A DNA stretch of 64,000 nucleotides from Heterobilharzia americana (GCA_944470555.2 OX104127.1:55088140-55152139), one strand, 5' to 3'. Positions 43,545 to 54,372 are shown, counted from the first letter of the stretch. Translations and numbers: made by a program. The notes: a model not told the origin generated them from the letters alone.

Positions 43545-44560
43545 CCTTCAGAAGGAAGGATGTACTTCGTAGACTATTACAAACAAGTCTTCTGAAACTG
43601 CATGTTCATTGCAGATCAAATGTTGTTGTACAGAGTTGTTAATTCATCTATCTATATTGACCTTTACACTTAAGCATAATGAAAAGAGATTGTTATGGGA
43701 TTTGAAGAAGAGGAATGATTTATTTTTCATTTTGAGGAGAGAAGAGATAAGAACTTTGACTTCAGAAGGCAGTTGTGGGTGAAGAATAATATCCTCTGTA
43801 CTCAAGGTTCCATGTCTTGGATATGAAAAGAATGAAAGCATCATGAGAGAGGGAATTTGATCACGCTGCTGAAGAAGAGCTTTGTGAGACAGATATGAAC
43901 ATAAGAAGACTTGTCTTATATTGATTATCGTCTGGTAAGAAGACGAAAACTTCCCGATTTAACAATTTAACTTAGAGTACACAATGCAACGAAGATCATC
44001 CACGTGAGCTACAAATATTCCGCACCATCTCAGAAAAGTATAAGTTGTATAGCTGAATCCGTAGCAATACAATAAACGAAAGCGGAACTGTTTACGCAGA
44101 AACTGTTATGCCATTTCCTGGCTTCATTCACTTCCTACTTCTCAGACTCATTAGAGCTTAAGACTAACTAATCCTTCAGTTTTCATATTGTTTTAAGCCA
44201 GACGATCTTCGACCTGATTAGTTGCGAATTTCTTTCCCACTGATAACTGTTTATTCATTTTGTTACGGGGTCTTTATCTTTTGGTCTCAACTACTACTTA
44301 CCCACATTGTCAGGTACTTTCATACCTCTTATGTGTAGTTTCCATTTGTATACTGTTTTCTTGATCACAGCCTATTAATACACATTCACAACTTTATATA
44401 AACTAACCATATTTAAATGCTATTGTCCAGCTATACGGTATGGTATCACCAGAAATAAATTTGTTCTCTGAAGTTTTTATTCTTTTATGATTCAATGGAA
44501 ATTTTTTTCAATCATACACAATTCAACCCACTTGTTTTACTGACAAGTTTGAAGTGTTTA
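43545..44560 (+). pseudogene. possible Penelope C-terminus and 3' UTR, very decayed
   Basis: Near 44055-44115 AESVAIQ, stop, TKAELFTQKLLCHF resembles AEALAIHEQKTETLYSKTFCK of the copy at 39600-39690, and the T-rich 3' part also resembles it. Everything upstream is too decayed to assign. Confidence 0.45.
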
Positions 44561-44834
44561 CTTTTCCCGTTTTATTGAAATGTTTGGATGAGAAAAGTTA
44601 TTTTCTACTCAGTACAGATGCATAGAAAGGGAAGAAATCAAGTTTTTCCTCACCATTCACTAAGTTTACAGGATTTAAGCAACATAGGCGTTGTATGTAG
44701 CTATTACGTATACTTTGACAAGAATTAGATAAACACTGGTAGATGAGACTGATGCATCGAAATAATATTTATACCTGCCTTTTGTATTGCGATAATACTA
44801 AAATATTGAAAAACATTGTGAGAATTGAATTTAT

Positions 44835-44935
44835 TGCTCACGATTTCTCACCGTTGGTTGGATTAAGTCAATTGACCTCTATTGGTATATGGGCTTCAGT
44901 GATGATGCCTCCATCATGCCTACAATTCAGTCCGA
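44835..44935 (-). repeat. SINE-A tail fragment
   Basis: The reversed family tail (GGATTAAGTCAATTGACC, TCTATTGGTATATGGGC, GATGCCTCCATCATGCC) without head or ribozyme. Confidence 0.55.
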
Positions 44936-45054
44936 CCAGTAACAGGAAACTACAAACAATAACATCAAGAGACGACCTATTTAAACCTCAGCTACCAAAA
45001 TAATTTTCTATCGAATTTACATTTCATCAAATTCTTCCCCTTTCTATTAATGAT

Positions 45055-45590
45055 GGATTGTGGCCAACAACAGCGCATTTCGTCCTATTTGGGACTTGTC
45101 AGCTGGATGTACCTCTTTCCCAGTGAGTGATACTTAGACTCCGGAGCGATCGCTTCAAACGCCAGGGTGTTATCCACTACACCACCAAGCCACGATAGCC
45201 ACCTCTTGTGCTACAGGTATAGTTTTAATATAATTATTTCTTATATGATACTATAGTTGATTGGACCGAACTGACCGGTCTGTATTGGCATATGAGCTCC
45301 TGTGCGGATGCCTCGATTTTGCCTGTGTTCTGGTTATATTAATGATATTATTGAAGCGATCGCTCCCGAGTCCCAATTCCGGTGGGGACAACATCACTCA
45401 CTGGGAAGCAAGCACATCCAGCCGATGAGTCCCAAATAGGACGAAATGCGCATCCTGGATTCCAGTGCTAGCCACGATCCATCATTAGTATAATTAGAAG
45501 ACAGGCAACATCGAGGCTTCCGCACAGGAGCCCATATGCCAATAGAGACCGATTAATTCGGTCCAATCAACGGCGGTACAGCGAAATATT
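45055..45590. repeat. SINE-A inverted pair, both near full length
   Basis: Positions 45055 to about 45340 are minus strand (ribozyme with CTGACAA core, box B, head, and a tail at the right). Positions 45350-45590 are plus: box B area GAGTCCCAATTCC, ribozyme CCGATGA..GGACGAAATGCGCATCC and TGGATTCC, border GCTAGCCACGATCC, tail. In the forward ribozyme a single U4C change breaks an otherwise perfect core. Confidence 0.8.
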
Positions 45591-45659
45591 ACTTCTAGAA
45601 TACCTGGTGTGAATTACAAATTTTTGTACTTGTTGATTAAATTATCACCACTATTGAAG

Positions 45660-45835
45660 GACATCACTCACCAGATCAGGCCGTCTAGTGGAACTCGAAA
45701 GGGGAAACGACGAGTTGGTCATCGAAGACGAGGCTGACATGGAAGAGATTGTGTGAGGAATAAATGAGAACTTTTAGGCTGTCATGGAACTAGGTTCTAA
45801 AGATTGCAGAGAACAGAATGCATTGGAGACTTGTT
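45660..45835 (+). mobile_element. RTE 3' scrap
   Basis: CAGGCCGTCTAGTGGAAC, CGACGAGTTGGTCATCG and GAGGCTGACATGGAAGAG match the last 200 bp of RTE coding sequence. The 3' end is lost. Confidence 0.7.
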
Positions 45836-46004
45836 CACATCAGATGCTAATGTAATGTCAGCTACCCATTTCCCATTGTGCCTTTAATACAGTTATATAT
45901 ATATATAATATTGTTAGGAATAATGTGATTATTATTGTTACTGATATTATTAAAACGATTACTACACCCATAGCACATAAATTGGCTTTCTTGACTCACC
46001 AACC

Positions 46005-46140
46005 AAGTAGATAATGTTTTAGTGTTCGGAGCTATGGGTATGAAGTTCTAGTCTCACTTTCTGAAGTGTAACCAAACCCAGTTGACAAGTTCTAAACAGG
46101 ATGACTTGTGGATTCCGCTGTTAGCTATTAACCTTCTTGA
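46005..46140 (+). repeat. SINE-A copy, very degraded
   Basis: GGAGCTATGGGTATGAAG, TTCTAGTCTCAC, CAGTTGACAAGTTC, AACAGGATGAC and GTGGATTCCGCTGTTAGC follow the family order with most core bases lost. Confidence 0.5.
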
Positions 46141-46535
46141 TAATAGAAAATAAATTTAGTTTCTTAATTATGACAAAAAATTAATTTATAAATTGTCTTT
46201 TGTGTGTTATAAATTTTTTATACAACTCAATTGACAAATAAACAGTTAGATCTTCAGAGATTTTTTTTTGCCCATTTCTCTTCTCTGTTAAATTTATCCA
46301 CCTTCATATAGAATTCAATTCCCATTTGAACATAAAATTACTAGATTAATTCCTTGTACTTGTTTAATTTAACAGTTTTTTTTTTTCAACATCAATTCAA
46401 TCACCTTGGGGTTTTTTTTATAAAGATAAATTAACAATATTTCATCTAGATTTTACACATTTAACCGATTTGCTAAAATATTTATTTGTTTTCTATAACA
46501 AAGGTTTATTAAACAGAAGAAAGATTTGGGTATTG
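46141..46535. other. unassigned, T-rich DNA
   Basis: Several T runs of 8 to 10; no other feature. Confidence 0.4.
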
Positions 46536-47126
46536 TAGTAGTAGTAGTAGTAGTAGTGTAGTGGGTGCTGCTGATCAGTATGGATATAAGTAGTATATAT
46601 TGAGAGGGTGGCAGAAATCATAGGGAACTACCAGCAATGGGTAAGGATTCTGCCAAGAGAAACGCAAGAGACAATGTAGGCGTATTAAAAGGAACTCAAG
46701 AGAGAAGCGGAAGAGGAAATAAAACACATTATCCAAATGACTGTCTTTGTTCAAGGTTTACAATATTTGATGACTACTATATCAGAAGTTAATAATAAAC
46801 ATTCCTTCCTTTGTCTCTGTCTTCTTGTTTCCTTCAATTGATGTCGCTGCTTCTGGACGTGATGAATATTCCGTGGCTTGCAGGGTTCGAGGATGGAGAG
46901 ATCAAGGTCTTCCTCGGGGACCTTGAATAAGTTGGGGAGCTGGTGGGTGTCCGGGATCCAGGAGTGAAGACTGTGGTGCTTGACACGTTGCTGAGGGGTA
47001 CAGCAAAAGCCGAATACTTGCCCACTGCTGGTAATTCCCTATGATTTCTGCCACCCTCTCAACATATACTGCTTAAATCCGTTCTGATCAGCAGCACCCA
47101 CTACAGTAGTAGTAGTGGTAGTGTTG

Positions 47127-47196
<70 letters not shown>

Positions 47197-47205
47197 CAAT
47201 AGTAA
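46536..47205. mobile_element. possible LTR/gag relic with inverted ends
   Basis: (GTA)n plus GTGGGTGCTGCTGATCAG at 46536-46575, then GAGAGGGTGGCAGAAATCAT and an AGGGAACTACCAGC area, recur in reverse at 47020-47199. Between them a plus-strand frame from the ATG at about 46841 reads MNIPWLAGFEDGEIKVFLGD, one stop, then VKTVVLDTLLRGTAKAEYL. This looks like the start of a retrotransposon gag after an LTR. The LTR reading rests on the repeated ends and the gag-like frame only. Confidence 0.4.
47103..47199. repeat. (GTA)n microsatellite
   Basis: About 30 trinucleotide units with two interruptions near the left end. A shorter (GTA)7 at 46536-46556 lies at the matching position of the inverted copy. 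Confidence 0.95.
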
Positions 47206-47214
47206 TTAAACACA

Positions 47215-47420
47215 AGGATCGAAATAGGATGAAATGCGTATCTTGGATTCCCCTGTACGCCACCACCTAAAGCCTATAACATAACACTGTGGCGTTTGAA
47301 GCGATGGGTGCTGAGTTCGAGTCAGTGCGAACACTATCACTTACTAGGTTGCAGGAAAATTCATTTATCGAGTCAGAAATAGGAAGAAATAAGCGTCTTC
47401 TATCCCACTGTAAACCATTA
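47215..47420 (+). repeat. SINE-A, partial ribozyme plus degraded unit
   Basis: Positions 47215-47275 have GAAATAGGATGAAATGCG and TATCTTGGATTCC (ribozyme 3' half). From 47285 a second unit follows in the same orientation: GTGGCGTTTGAAGCGATGGG, box B GAGTTCGAGTC, and ATCGAGTCAGAAATAGGAAG. The head-to-tail order fits a multimer. Confidence 0.6.
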
Positions 47421-47439
47421 TCAAGTGAGTGTTTCAGAC

Positions 47440-47920
47440 TGACTTTAGACCAATGGATAATACGGTTTATACATTTCGCAGATTTTGTGATACTATTGCA
47501 ATCAAGTGCTGGAATTCAGCTGTTTATCCTGAAGGAAATCATGGTTTTGCCAGTTTGATCGTATATTTTCGGTCAATTTTTTATTCATATGAAAATTGGT
47601 TCAATAAAGCTATTTGATTGCATTCTGTTTTCCATTTGTTGCCAACCCATCTACTCTCAGGCTTATAGGTGCAGGTTTTACCTTGTTTTCTACAGACATT
47701 TCATTGCTGGACTCTAATTTTTCATTTGAATCGAATTTTTAGAGTAAAATATTTCTCTTCTCAAAGTTTTCCCTTGATTGCGCTACTCTCCTACAGTAAC
47801 TCATCTTTTGACTAGTTTTCTCCAAATGAAAAAAGGCATGTTGATACTCTGGAGTAGTTTTTGTTAAAACTTTATATTTTTATGCAGCTGATGAAGAAAG
47901 ACGAAACATAATGAAGCCAT
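47440..47920 (+). pseudogene. possible Penelope 3' UTR with hammerhead-like end
   Basis: The frame fragment FIHFADFVILLQSSAGIQLF resembles TIHFVDFVNFISFHYGILLF in the Penelope 3' region at about 39720-39780. At 47885-47910 CAGCTGATGAAGAAAGACG and GAAACATAATG give CTGATGA..GAAAC, but no stem II pairs. Low confidence. Confidence 0.35.
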
Positions 47921-48179
47921 AAAATTGTCCACGGATGTTTCGCTCTTTTTTAAAGATGATAAATTGAAATAAGAAATACATTTCTGATTTATATCCTTCT
48001 CTTCTTATTTTAAATTTATAGACTCTTATTATCAAACTGAAATTCCTGATAGCACTAATGTGTCCAGGCCTGAGATCACTGGACAACAGTGACCGATAGA
48101 TTTGGTAAAAACCAATCAATGACAGTAAACCAAATGGCCATAACAAACACGAAACTACACTCACCACATAAAGAATGAC

Positions 48180-48350
48180 TTGTGTAGCCCAGTGGCTAAG
48201 TGAATAACCCTGTGGTATTTTGAGTAGCCAGTTCTGAGTTCATTTTCAGACTGGAGTAAAATTCACACTCAAAGTCAGATACATTAGACTTACAAGTCTT
48301 AAGTCTGACGAAATATGCGTGCTAAACTTTACTCCCAGAAAATACCCACC
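48180..48350 (+). repeat. SINE-A copy, very degraded
   Basis: The head GCCCAGTGGCTAAGTGAATA, a box B remnant (GAGTTCATTTTC) and AGTCTGACGAAATATGCG are in family order. The ribozyme is lost. Confidence 0.5.
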
Positions 48351-48389
48351 ATTAAAATCCAGCTGTTTTATTTATTCACACCACAAAGC

Positions 48390-48840
48390 TATCTGGGAGT
48401 ATTGGACAGCTATTTCATCTTCCTGTGAGACTCCTCAGAAGTAAGCACCCATGTCCGTACCAGGGCCGGAACTCAAGACATTTGCATTCAGCAACCAGAT
48501 CATTATCATTGACTTCCTCAGTTGAAATTTAGTTGTATACACCTTTCCTACTTCTTTCAGCGTGACCTCCATCCATTACCATCACTGAGTAGCTGCCTTC
48601 ACGTTCTACTTGATTAGCCACACTGGTCATGATTTCTCGTAAAAACTTCGAGAATCTCATTTTAAAAGAAGTCACCTATGAGCACTAGAGTAATTAAATC
48701 TAAGGATTTATATATTGGTTTCAGATTGATATTCATCACGGACTGACATCAGTTGGATACCCAGAAGCATTAGACAGTTGCCTAGTTCTTGTGTGAGACT
48801 ACTCAGCAGTTCGAACCCATGACCGTGATAAAGCCGTTGA
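48390..48840 (-). repeat. SINE-B, one unit plus part of a second in tandem
   Basis: On the minus strand a partial unit (48840-48735: box B end, ribozyme with lost GAAA, tail) continues into leader, head, box B and ribozyme of a second unit (48735-48390). This is a second head-to-tail dimer, older than the one at 40126. Confidence 0.75.
48396..48448 (-). ncRNA. candidate hammerhead ribozyme, family B
   Basis: The minus strand has CTGAGGA, GTCTCACAGGAAGAT, GAAA, TAGCTGTC, CAATAC. The core is complete, and stem II GTCT/AGAT pairs with one G-U. Stem I is weak. Confidence 0.55.
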
Positions 48841-48892
48841 GGGAAATATAAACAGCTTAATTCTTATGTTATAGCTTGTAATGTCTCGGCTC

Positions 48893-49083
48893 CTCGAAGG
48901 CTTTCACCAACCAGCGTCATTTCGTCACCCCAATTCCAGCTAGGAATAAGTTAATTTTTATTTTTTTTTATATTTTCTTTGACCTTTGAAGTTTCTTTAC
49001 CAGTTAGATTGATTTTACAGGGTAGGGTTGCTAGCCCAATGCCCAACCTTCCCTCCTTATCCGGGCTTAGAACTAGCTAGGAC
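48893..49083 (-). mobile_element. RTE 5' UTR fragment
   Basis: The minus strand reads AAGCCCGGATAAGGAGGG, AGGTTGGGCATTGGGCTAGC and AACCCTACCCTG, as at the 5' end of the copy at 4936. No ORF follows. Confidence 0.8.
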
Positions 49084-49464
49084 TGAATTGTGCTTACCTC
49101 AAGTAAAATGTCTTTTTCGCTTAATAAAATGAGTTTACATAATACTAAGTCTCAGAGATAGAAAATAAGTGATGATACAGTATTAGGCTCTAAACTTCCT
49201 AAATTCCTTTTTACATACCATTTGAAAAACATATGAGCATTACCAACCACAAACACTAGTTTATCTATAATTTGTAACCTGCCTTCAGCTTTTTATGGGT
49301 GATTAAATACGTACAAATGACATATACAACTAGGGAAATTAAAAGAGGGATAATAAATAAAATATACTGTCCGCCTTTGTGAGAGGTGACTTTTTATACA
49401 ATAAGTAATGAGAATGAGATATTAGATACAAAACAAGAAATGGTAGACACATGATGTATCTCTC
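49084..49464. other. unassigned DNA
   Basis: No recognised feature. Confidence 0.35.
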
Positions 49465-49745
49465 GTGCGTTAGCGATCTAGAGAATAACGCTTTGAACTT
49501 CGAAGTAGTGGGTATTTAATTCAAGTCTCAGTGGGGACAATGTCACTTATTTGGGTAAAGATACATCCATTTGATGAGGCCCAAACTTGACGAAACATAT
49601 ACCCTGAATTCCACTATTAGTCACCAAGATGAAGATAGCATCATGAATATCTGTTGGTATCCAGGCATCTGAATAAGATTCTGTCTACCGACAAATGTTG
49701 AGCAATTCGACCCTGTATAGCAACCGGAAGTCATAATAACAATAT
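49465..49745 (+). repeat. SINE-A unit with tail, degraded
   Basis: Head TAGAGAATAACGC, box B AATTCAAGTCTC, ribozyme (TTGATGAGGCCCAAACTTGA, then CGAAACATATACCC), border TTAGTCACCAAGATG and tail CATCTGAATAAGATTC follow in order. Core changes make it inactive. Confidence 0.7.
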
Positions 49746-49799
49746 TTTATGAAAGCATAGGAAGTTAAATCTGACGAGTGAAAGTATGATATCATAATT

Positions 49800-50140
49800 A
49801 ACATTCAGACAGTATCAAGACATCCGCATAGGAGCCTATATGCCAGTAGAGGTCGGACGATTCGATCCAATGAAACAACGGAGAATCACAAGTATATCAA
49901 TAAATAGTAATAACTAATACCCGTTGTACAAGAAGCGGTTATCGTCCCTCCATGGATAGTGGATAATGCCTTGGCGTTTGGAACGATGGGGCAAAGGTTC
50001 GAGTCTTGGTGGGAACAACATCACTCCGTACTGGGGTGCAGGTATATTCAGCTGACGAGTGAGTCCCAAATAGAACGGAAAAAGCGTTTTGGATTCCTCT
50101 GCTAACCACAACCAACTTAACTACCAGAACCACCTTCATC
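49800..50140 (+). repeat. SINE-A, full 340-bp unit starting with the tail
   Basis: Tail (AACATTCAGACAGTATCAAG, GCATAGGAGCCTATATGCC, AAGTATATCAATAAATAG), head with box A (ATGGATAGTGGATAATGCC), box B (GGTTCGAGTCTTG), ribozyme (TTCAGCTGACGAGTGAGTCC..GGAAAAAGCG) and border TGCTAACCACAACC. The CTGACGA block is intact, while AGGACGAAA reads AGAACGGAAA. Its phase differs from the unit at 49465, which ends with the tail. Confidence 0.8.
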
Positions 50141-50339
50141 AAAAGTCCACTTCTATAACCCTTGTATTGAAAGTATGTATACGTTGGTCGGAACAATTAC
50201 CTTTGACTTAGAGGACATTTAGAGTTATAACGGCTTAGATAGGAAGGTGGTAACATCTCTGACTGCAGCATTGCGCGGCGCAAGTTCGATTCTCATAGAC
50301 ATTATTCAGATACTGCGTACTAAAGTGTGCCAACGAGCA

Positions 50340-50465
50340 TGAAACTTGTGTGGATCGAGGTTTTCTGCCGATTGCCTCCAGTCAATGAAGGTGTAGTATA
50401 TTCAGAACGTTGCTTTTGTTAGTTGGTTGGAGGTAATCGGCAGGAAGCCCTGGATCTAGGTTCCC
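50340..50465. repeat. short imperfect inverted repeat
   Basis: GGATCGAGGTTTTCTGCCGA and TTGCCTCCAG (about 50352-50382) pair imperfectly with TGGAGGTAATCGGCAGG and AAGCCCTGGATC (about 50424-50455). The family is not recognised. Confidence 0.6.
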
Positions 50466-50559
50466 TTTTAAGTAATACACCGTAATATTCGCTTACAATG
50501 CGTACAAAATGAAATTTAATCTCAAGGGAAATGGTGTGTTTTTGTTTCTTAACTGTTTC

Positions 50560-50925
50560 ATCTGGGTATAGGGCTCCTGAACAGTAGGCATACACTACCC
50601 CCACCCTTTCAGAGATCGAAATGAAGACCTTTAAGTTTCACGGCAAATGAGTTAACCACTCGGCCATTGGGTTAGATTTCAGTGGTTCACAGTTTCCTCC
50701 TTCTGTCGATTAGTGATAGAGCACAACCATCCGCTAAGATTTTCAGTTGGCATTTACTTCGCTTCCAACCGGCTTGACCCTGCTATTCACAGCTTGTCAT
50801 TAGAACCTCAGAATGTCAATTGAAAACTTTGATGGATAGTCTTGCTGTGTCACACATTGACAAAAGTAAGACTGAATGGGTTCGCCGCAAAACCTGAAGG
50901 TCTTGGAGCTTCTCAAACCGGATAT
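50560..50925. repeat. SINE-B, reversed unit plus short forward part
   Basis: Positions 50560 to about 50835 are minus: ribozyme remnant, box B (GATCGAAATG reversed), head, leader. From about 50845 forward: TGTGTCACACATTGACA, AACCTGAAGGTCTTGG. No usable ribozyme. Confidence 0.6.
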
Positions 50926-50944
50926 TTATTATATTGTAGTCGGC

Positions 50945-51015
50945 CTGGTGGCTAGCGGAGTAATCCAGAACGCTTTTTTCCTTTTATTTAAGACTCACTC
51001 GTCATAAAAATGCAC
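50945..51015 (-). repeat. SINE-A ribozyme remnant
   Basis: Reversed border (GGTGGCTAGCGGAGTAATCC) and core remnant (ACTCACTCGTCATAAAAATG). Confidence 0.5.
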
Positions 51016-51523
51016 TTAAAAATGGAAGTGAACATGATGCCTAGGAACAATTATCTGTTGACCACAACGAGTTCTATAAGGAGACACCATATGAATGACT
51101 TCTACAGGTTGGTTAATTGGTGGTTTTATAACAGGTGTAGCTTATAGTTGAAGTGTTAGTGGACTGACTTATGTTTCGCTGCCAACGAAAGCTGGTCTGA
51201 GTTAATCGACTAATATTATCTCATGTTTTCCGTCCCTGGTAAAGTAGTTGTCAGCGCGACTGATTACCGGGCAACATGCGTCATATGGTGGTTAAAAGCC
51301 TTTTGTAACACCATCACTTCAAATAAAAAGAAATAGAACACAAAGTATTTAAATAATCCTTTTTGCAGCATGTTTGTCCTGGTTAATACAGACTGCAGTT
51401 ATGATATGCGTCATGCGAATTGGTTGGCAGATGTGGAGCTACCTACTATGAGAGTGTTCTGCAAGTTATTAAACCTTCCCGATTATGCTGAACTCATGTG
51501 CGTCCCATACTCCCCTTTATGCT
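51016..51523. other. unassigned, may include gypsy 3' sequence
   Basis: It lies 3' of the minus-strand integrase relic. I see no env, LTR or chromodomain signature. Confidence 0.3.
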
Positions 51524-51850
51524 TTATTCAGTATCAAGTAAAATAACGGAAAGGAACTGACTCAATTTAATGCTATCACTTCTTACCATTGGCCAGCTTT
51601 TCCGTGATTGCTTAAATCTTTTCACCAGACCATGCGCTTTAGGATGGTATGCTGTTGTACGGATATGATGTATATCAAGGAGATAGGTGAACTCTTGAAA
51701 TATTGTGGACTGAATATCTGATCCTTCATCTAAAGCGATCGTTGTAGGTACATTGAATTTCACTGTCGAATGATCAAGGTAAACCGTAGCTAAAGATTTT
51801 ACGTTAACCAGCATCTTGATAGAGTATTATATCTTCGAGTTTGATCTGAC
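51524..51850 (-). pseudogene. Ty3/gypsy-type integrase core fragment
   Basis: The minus-strand frame reads ATVYLDHSTVKFNVPTTIAL, DEGSDIQSTIFQEFTYLLDI, HHIRTTAYHPKAHGLVKRFK. It matches the gypsy integrase core pattern (T-D-x-G-S-x-F..., then H-x-x-T-x-A-Y-H-P-x-x-x-G-x-x-E-R-F). The second catalytic Asp is present as ALDEGSD and the catalytic Glu is Lys in GLVKRF, so it is dead. Protease, RT and RNase H are not seen nearby. Confidence 0.8.
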
Positions 51851-52029
51851 ACTGTTGGTTCATGTTGCATTGACAACACATTATGATAGGTGATCACGCA
51901 ATATAGCCTGAGGCAAGCAAAAGAGATTAAACATAAAAAAAGTAGTGTGTTGCTCTAAAGCTTACAAGTATCACCTAATAGATGTTACCTGGCTAGGTTT
52001 CAGCTAGCGGTAGTGACAGAGGTAGCTGT

Positions 52030-52200
52030 CTTGGTTCATTAGCCTGGTGAATAACTCTCTAAAGTTCCAAGCGATGGTTACTGTGTTCAAAACCCAATGA
52101 AAAGACCATCACTCACTTGGATAGGCTTATATCCAGCTGACTAATCTCAATTAAGATGAAAACCGCCACCTGCATTCTCCTACTAGCCACTATCAAGTAA
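52030..52200 (+). repeat. SINE-A copy, degraded
   Basis: Head (ATTAGCCTGGTGAATAAC), weak box B (TGTTCAAAACCC), ATATCCAGCTGACTAATCTC, AAGATGAAAACCG and border CTACTAGCCAC. CTGACTA and lost stem II make it inactive. Confidence 0.65.
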
Positions 52201-52304
52201 ACAGCATTAAACGAAAATTTGAGACAATAAATTTGACTTTATGTATGTTAATAATGGTTAATAAGCAACTTGAACGGTGTGGCGAATTTGAATAGAGAAT
52301 TATT

Positions 52305-52370
52305 AATGGATAGTGGCTAGTAGCGGAATTTATAAAGCGAATTTTGTCCTAGTTGGGACTCTTAAGCGAT
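52305..52370 (-). repeat. SINE-A ribozyme remnant
   Basis: Reversed border (ATAGTGGCTAGTAGCGGAAT) and AATTTTGTCCTAGTTGGG. No head. Confidence 0.5.
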
Positions 52371-53090
52371 GGTATAGCAATCTTACGAGTCCCTTGTTCA
52401 ATGTGTACTTCATTAAGAATTTTGATAATATTTCGGATATAATTTTAGACAAGAATTTCAACAAGAGATATGGAGATAATAAAGACGATGTGTTTTTCAA
52501 GATAAAGATGATAACTGTTTTTAGTGTTGTTCAAGTATTCAGGGTTTATTGTTGGAGGTCTCATCACTAAGCTTGCTGACTTCATCAAGATGTACTTAAA
52601 AATAGGAGGCGATAGAAAACCACTAAGACTAAAAGAGAAATGAAATATCAGACTAATACTAATTCCTTCTGACAACAATTTTATCAGTTATGATTACAAA
52701 CCAGTCAAGCATAAGAAATATATTGAGTTTTCTAAAGTTACCCATATTCCATACGCCTTTCTTACTGCTTCCATGATTACAGTAGATAAGAAAGTTTTCA
52801 GGTTGTCTAGGTATTTATGTATACATAGTATTCTAAGACTGAAGTGACGTAACTAGAAGCTAATTCTAGCAAAACATAACTTTGAAAAGCCATGTATCAT
52901 TCATCTATTTAGATATGATAATTAATTAGCTTATTGATGCTCTTATTTAACTGAAATGAAGAAAAGTATGCCCCCTTCTTTCTCCATTTCGGTAAAAAAT
53001 TGATACATTTTATCTCATCCTTTTTTTTGAATAATATTTGTATAAAATCCCTCAACAACTAACCGATTGATTGATTAAGTAGCATGCTTT
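52371..53090. other. unassigned AT-rich DNA
   Basis: No recognised feature. Confidence 0.35.
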
Positions 53091-53095
53091 CTTCA

Positions 53096-54062
53096 TTTAT
53101 TATTATTATTATTATTATTATTTGTGCTTTGGGTTCCTAGTGGAACATAGGGATTTAGTAGCATGCCTTCATTCCACTCTCTTCTCTGCAGCCTTTTCAA
53201 CCTCGCTCCACAACTGTCCACAACCTTTCATTTCTTCCTCACATCATCTCCTCCATGTCAACCTCAGCTGGGATGACCGACTCGTCGTTTCCCATGCGGA
53301 TTCCACTCAACGGCCTGGCCTGGCCCGGCCCAATCAGCTTTCGCACTGTATCTGTCCTCAATCCATCTCCACTTTCGTCTTCTGCATAGTTGTTGGGTGA
53401 TAGGTTCTTGCTTCGTTGGTTCGTTGTCAGAGTGAATTCCTTGTTGCTCATTCTTATTATTCTGTCCATCCATCTGATCTTCAGAGTCAGTTTGTTGGAA
53501 GTGCTTTTCGTGACGCACCAACTCTCTCAACTATCACACAGAAGCACTGACTTACTTGACTGAATTGATGTTGAAAATCCGGATGTTGTTCACGCTTTAT
53601 GCTTCATGCTGAGTTCAGTGCAGTCGATCTCCATACTGATTTCAGAGTAATGCAGGAAGGCCTATCATGCTGTCTTTCCGATCCTGACTGCTTTGACATC
53701 GTCGTCTGTGCCTGTACCGCTGCCTGTAGTTGAAACGATGCTGCCTAGGTGGGTAGGTAGATGGGAGAGACTACTTCGTTTAGGTTTCTGCCGTTAATCG
53801 TGATTGGTGCTTGTTGTTGGTGGTTAGGTATTTTCATCATCTCTGTCTTCTCTACGTTCACTTGAAGTCCCATCTTCGCTGCCCTGCCTCTTCTGTCAAC
53901 TTGTTAGCTTTCTCCTGTAGATCTTTAAGTTTGTGTGACATTAGACACAAGTCATCATCGGCGAAATCCAAATCTTCTGGGTCTTTTTATTGGTCAAGCA
54001 GCGCATGCCCATCTTCTCGCTCCCCACTGTTTGCTGCATGATCCAGTCGCCCATAATCAGGA
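53096..54062 (-). mobile_element. RTE 3' fragment with 3' tail
   Basis: The minus strand begins at the motif B/C boundary (LIMGDWIMQQTVG-like, about 54055), DLDFADDDLCLMS (about 53945-53975) and KLKDLQEKANKLT. It runs to the 3' end GGAACCCAAAGCAC plus AATAATAATAAT. Frames are broken. Confidence 0.85.
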
Positions 54063-54144
54063 AGATCAAATGCTTTCTTTAGTTCAGACTAATTTGTTTT
54101 GGTCATGGAAAGTTTTTTCAAAATTGTAGAGTAATTATCTTTTT

Positions 54145-54372
54145 CGGCGTGATGCTCTACCAACTGAGTTACAAGGTCCAACTGTTGACCAGGTTTTTTT
54201 TATTCTACTTCAATCACCAAGGGTATTGCCTGACTATCATGTGAATTCGTGACGCATCGTTACTGTCGCTTGATTGTACTTAATAATCGGATCTGGTAGC
54301 TCAGTTGATAGAGCATCACCCAGTATCAATACAAGTCTGCCGAACCACGGTTATCTCAGATAGTCAAAATGA
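54145..54372. mobile_element. SINE-C foldback insertion with 13-bp target duplication
   Basis: TAATTATCTTTTT at 54132-54144 and 54373-54385 bounds the insert. Positions 54145 to about 54289 are reversed: box A (TGCTCTACCAACTGAGTTAC reversed), CTTGGTGATTGAAGTAGAAT and the 5' end. From about 54290 forward: GATCTGGTAGCTCAGTTGAT, then ATCACCCAGTATCAATAC and the 3' end CAGATAGTCAAAATGA. Box B is lost at the junction. This shows that SINE-C is mobile and makes the same 5'-inverted insertions as SINE-B. Confidence 0.85.

Noticed and set aside
47039..47266. poly-Thr frame of 75 codons
   Set aside because: It is a translation of the (GTA)n microsatellite.
47885..47910. CTGATGA..GAAAC as a working hammerhead
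   Set aside because: The eight bases between the blocks cannot form stem II, and no stem I is seen; left as a low-confidence motif.
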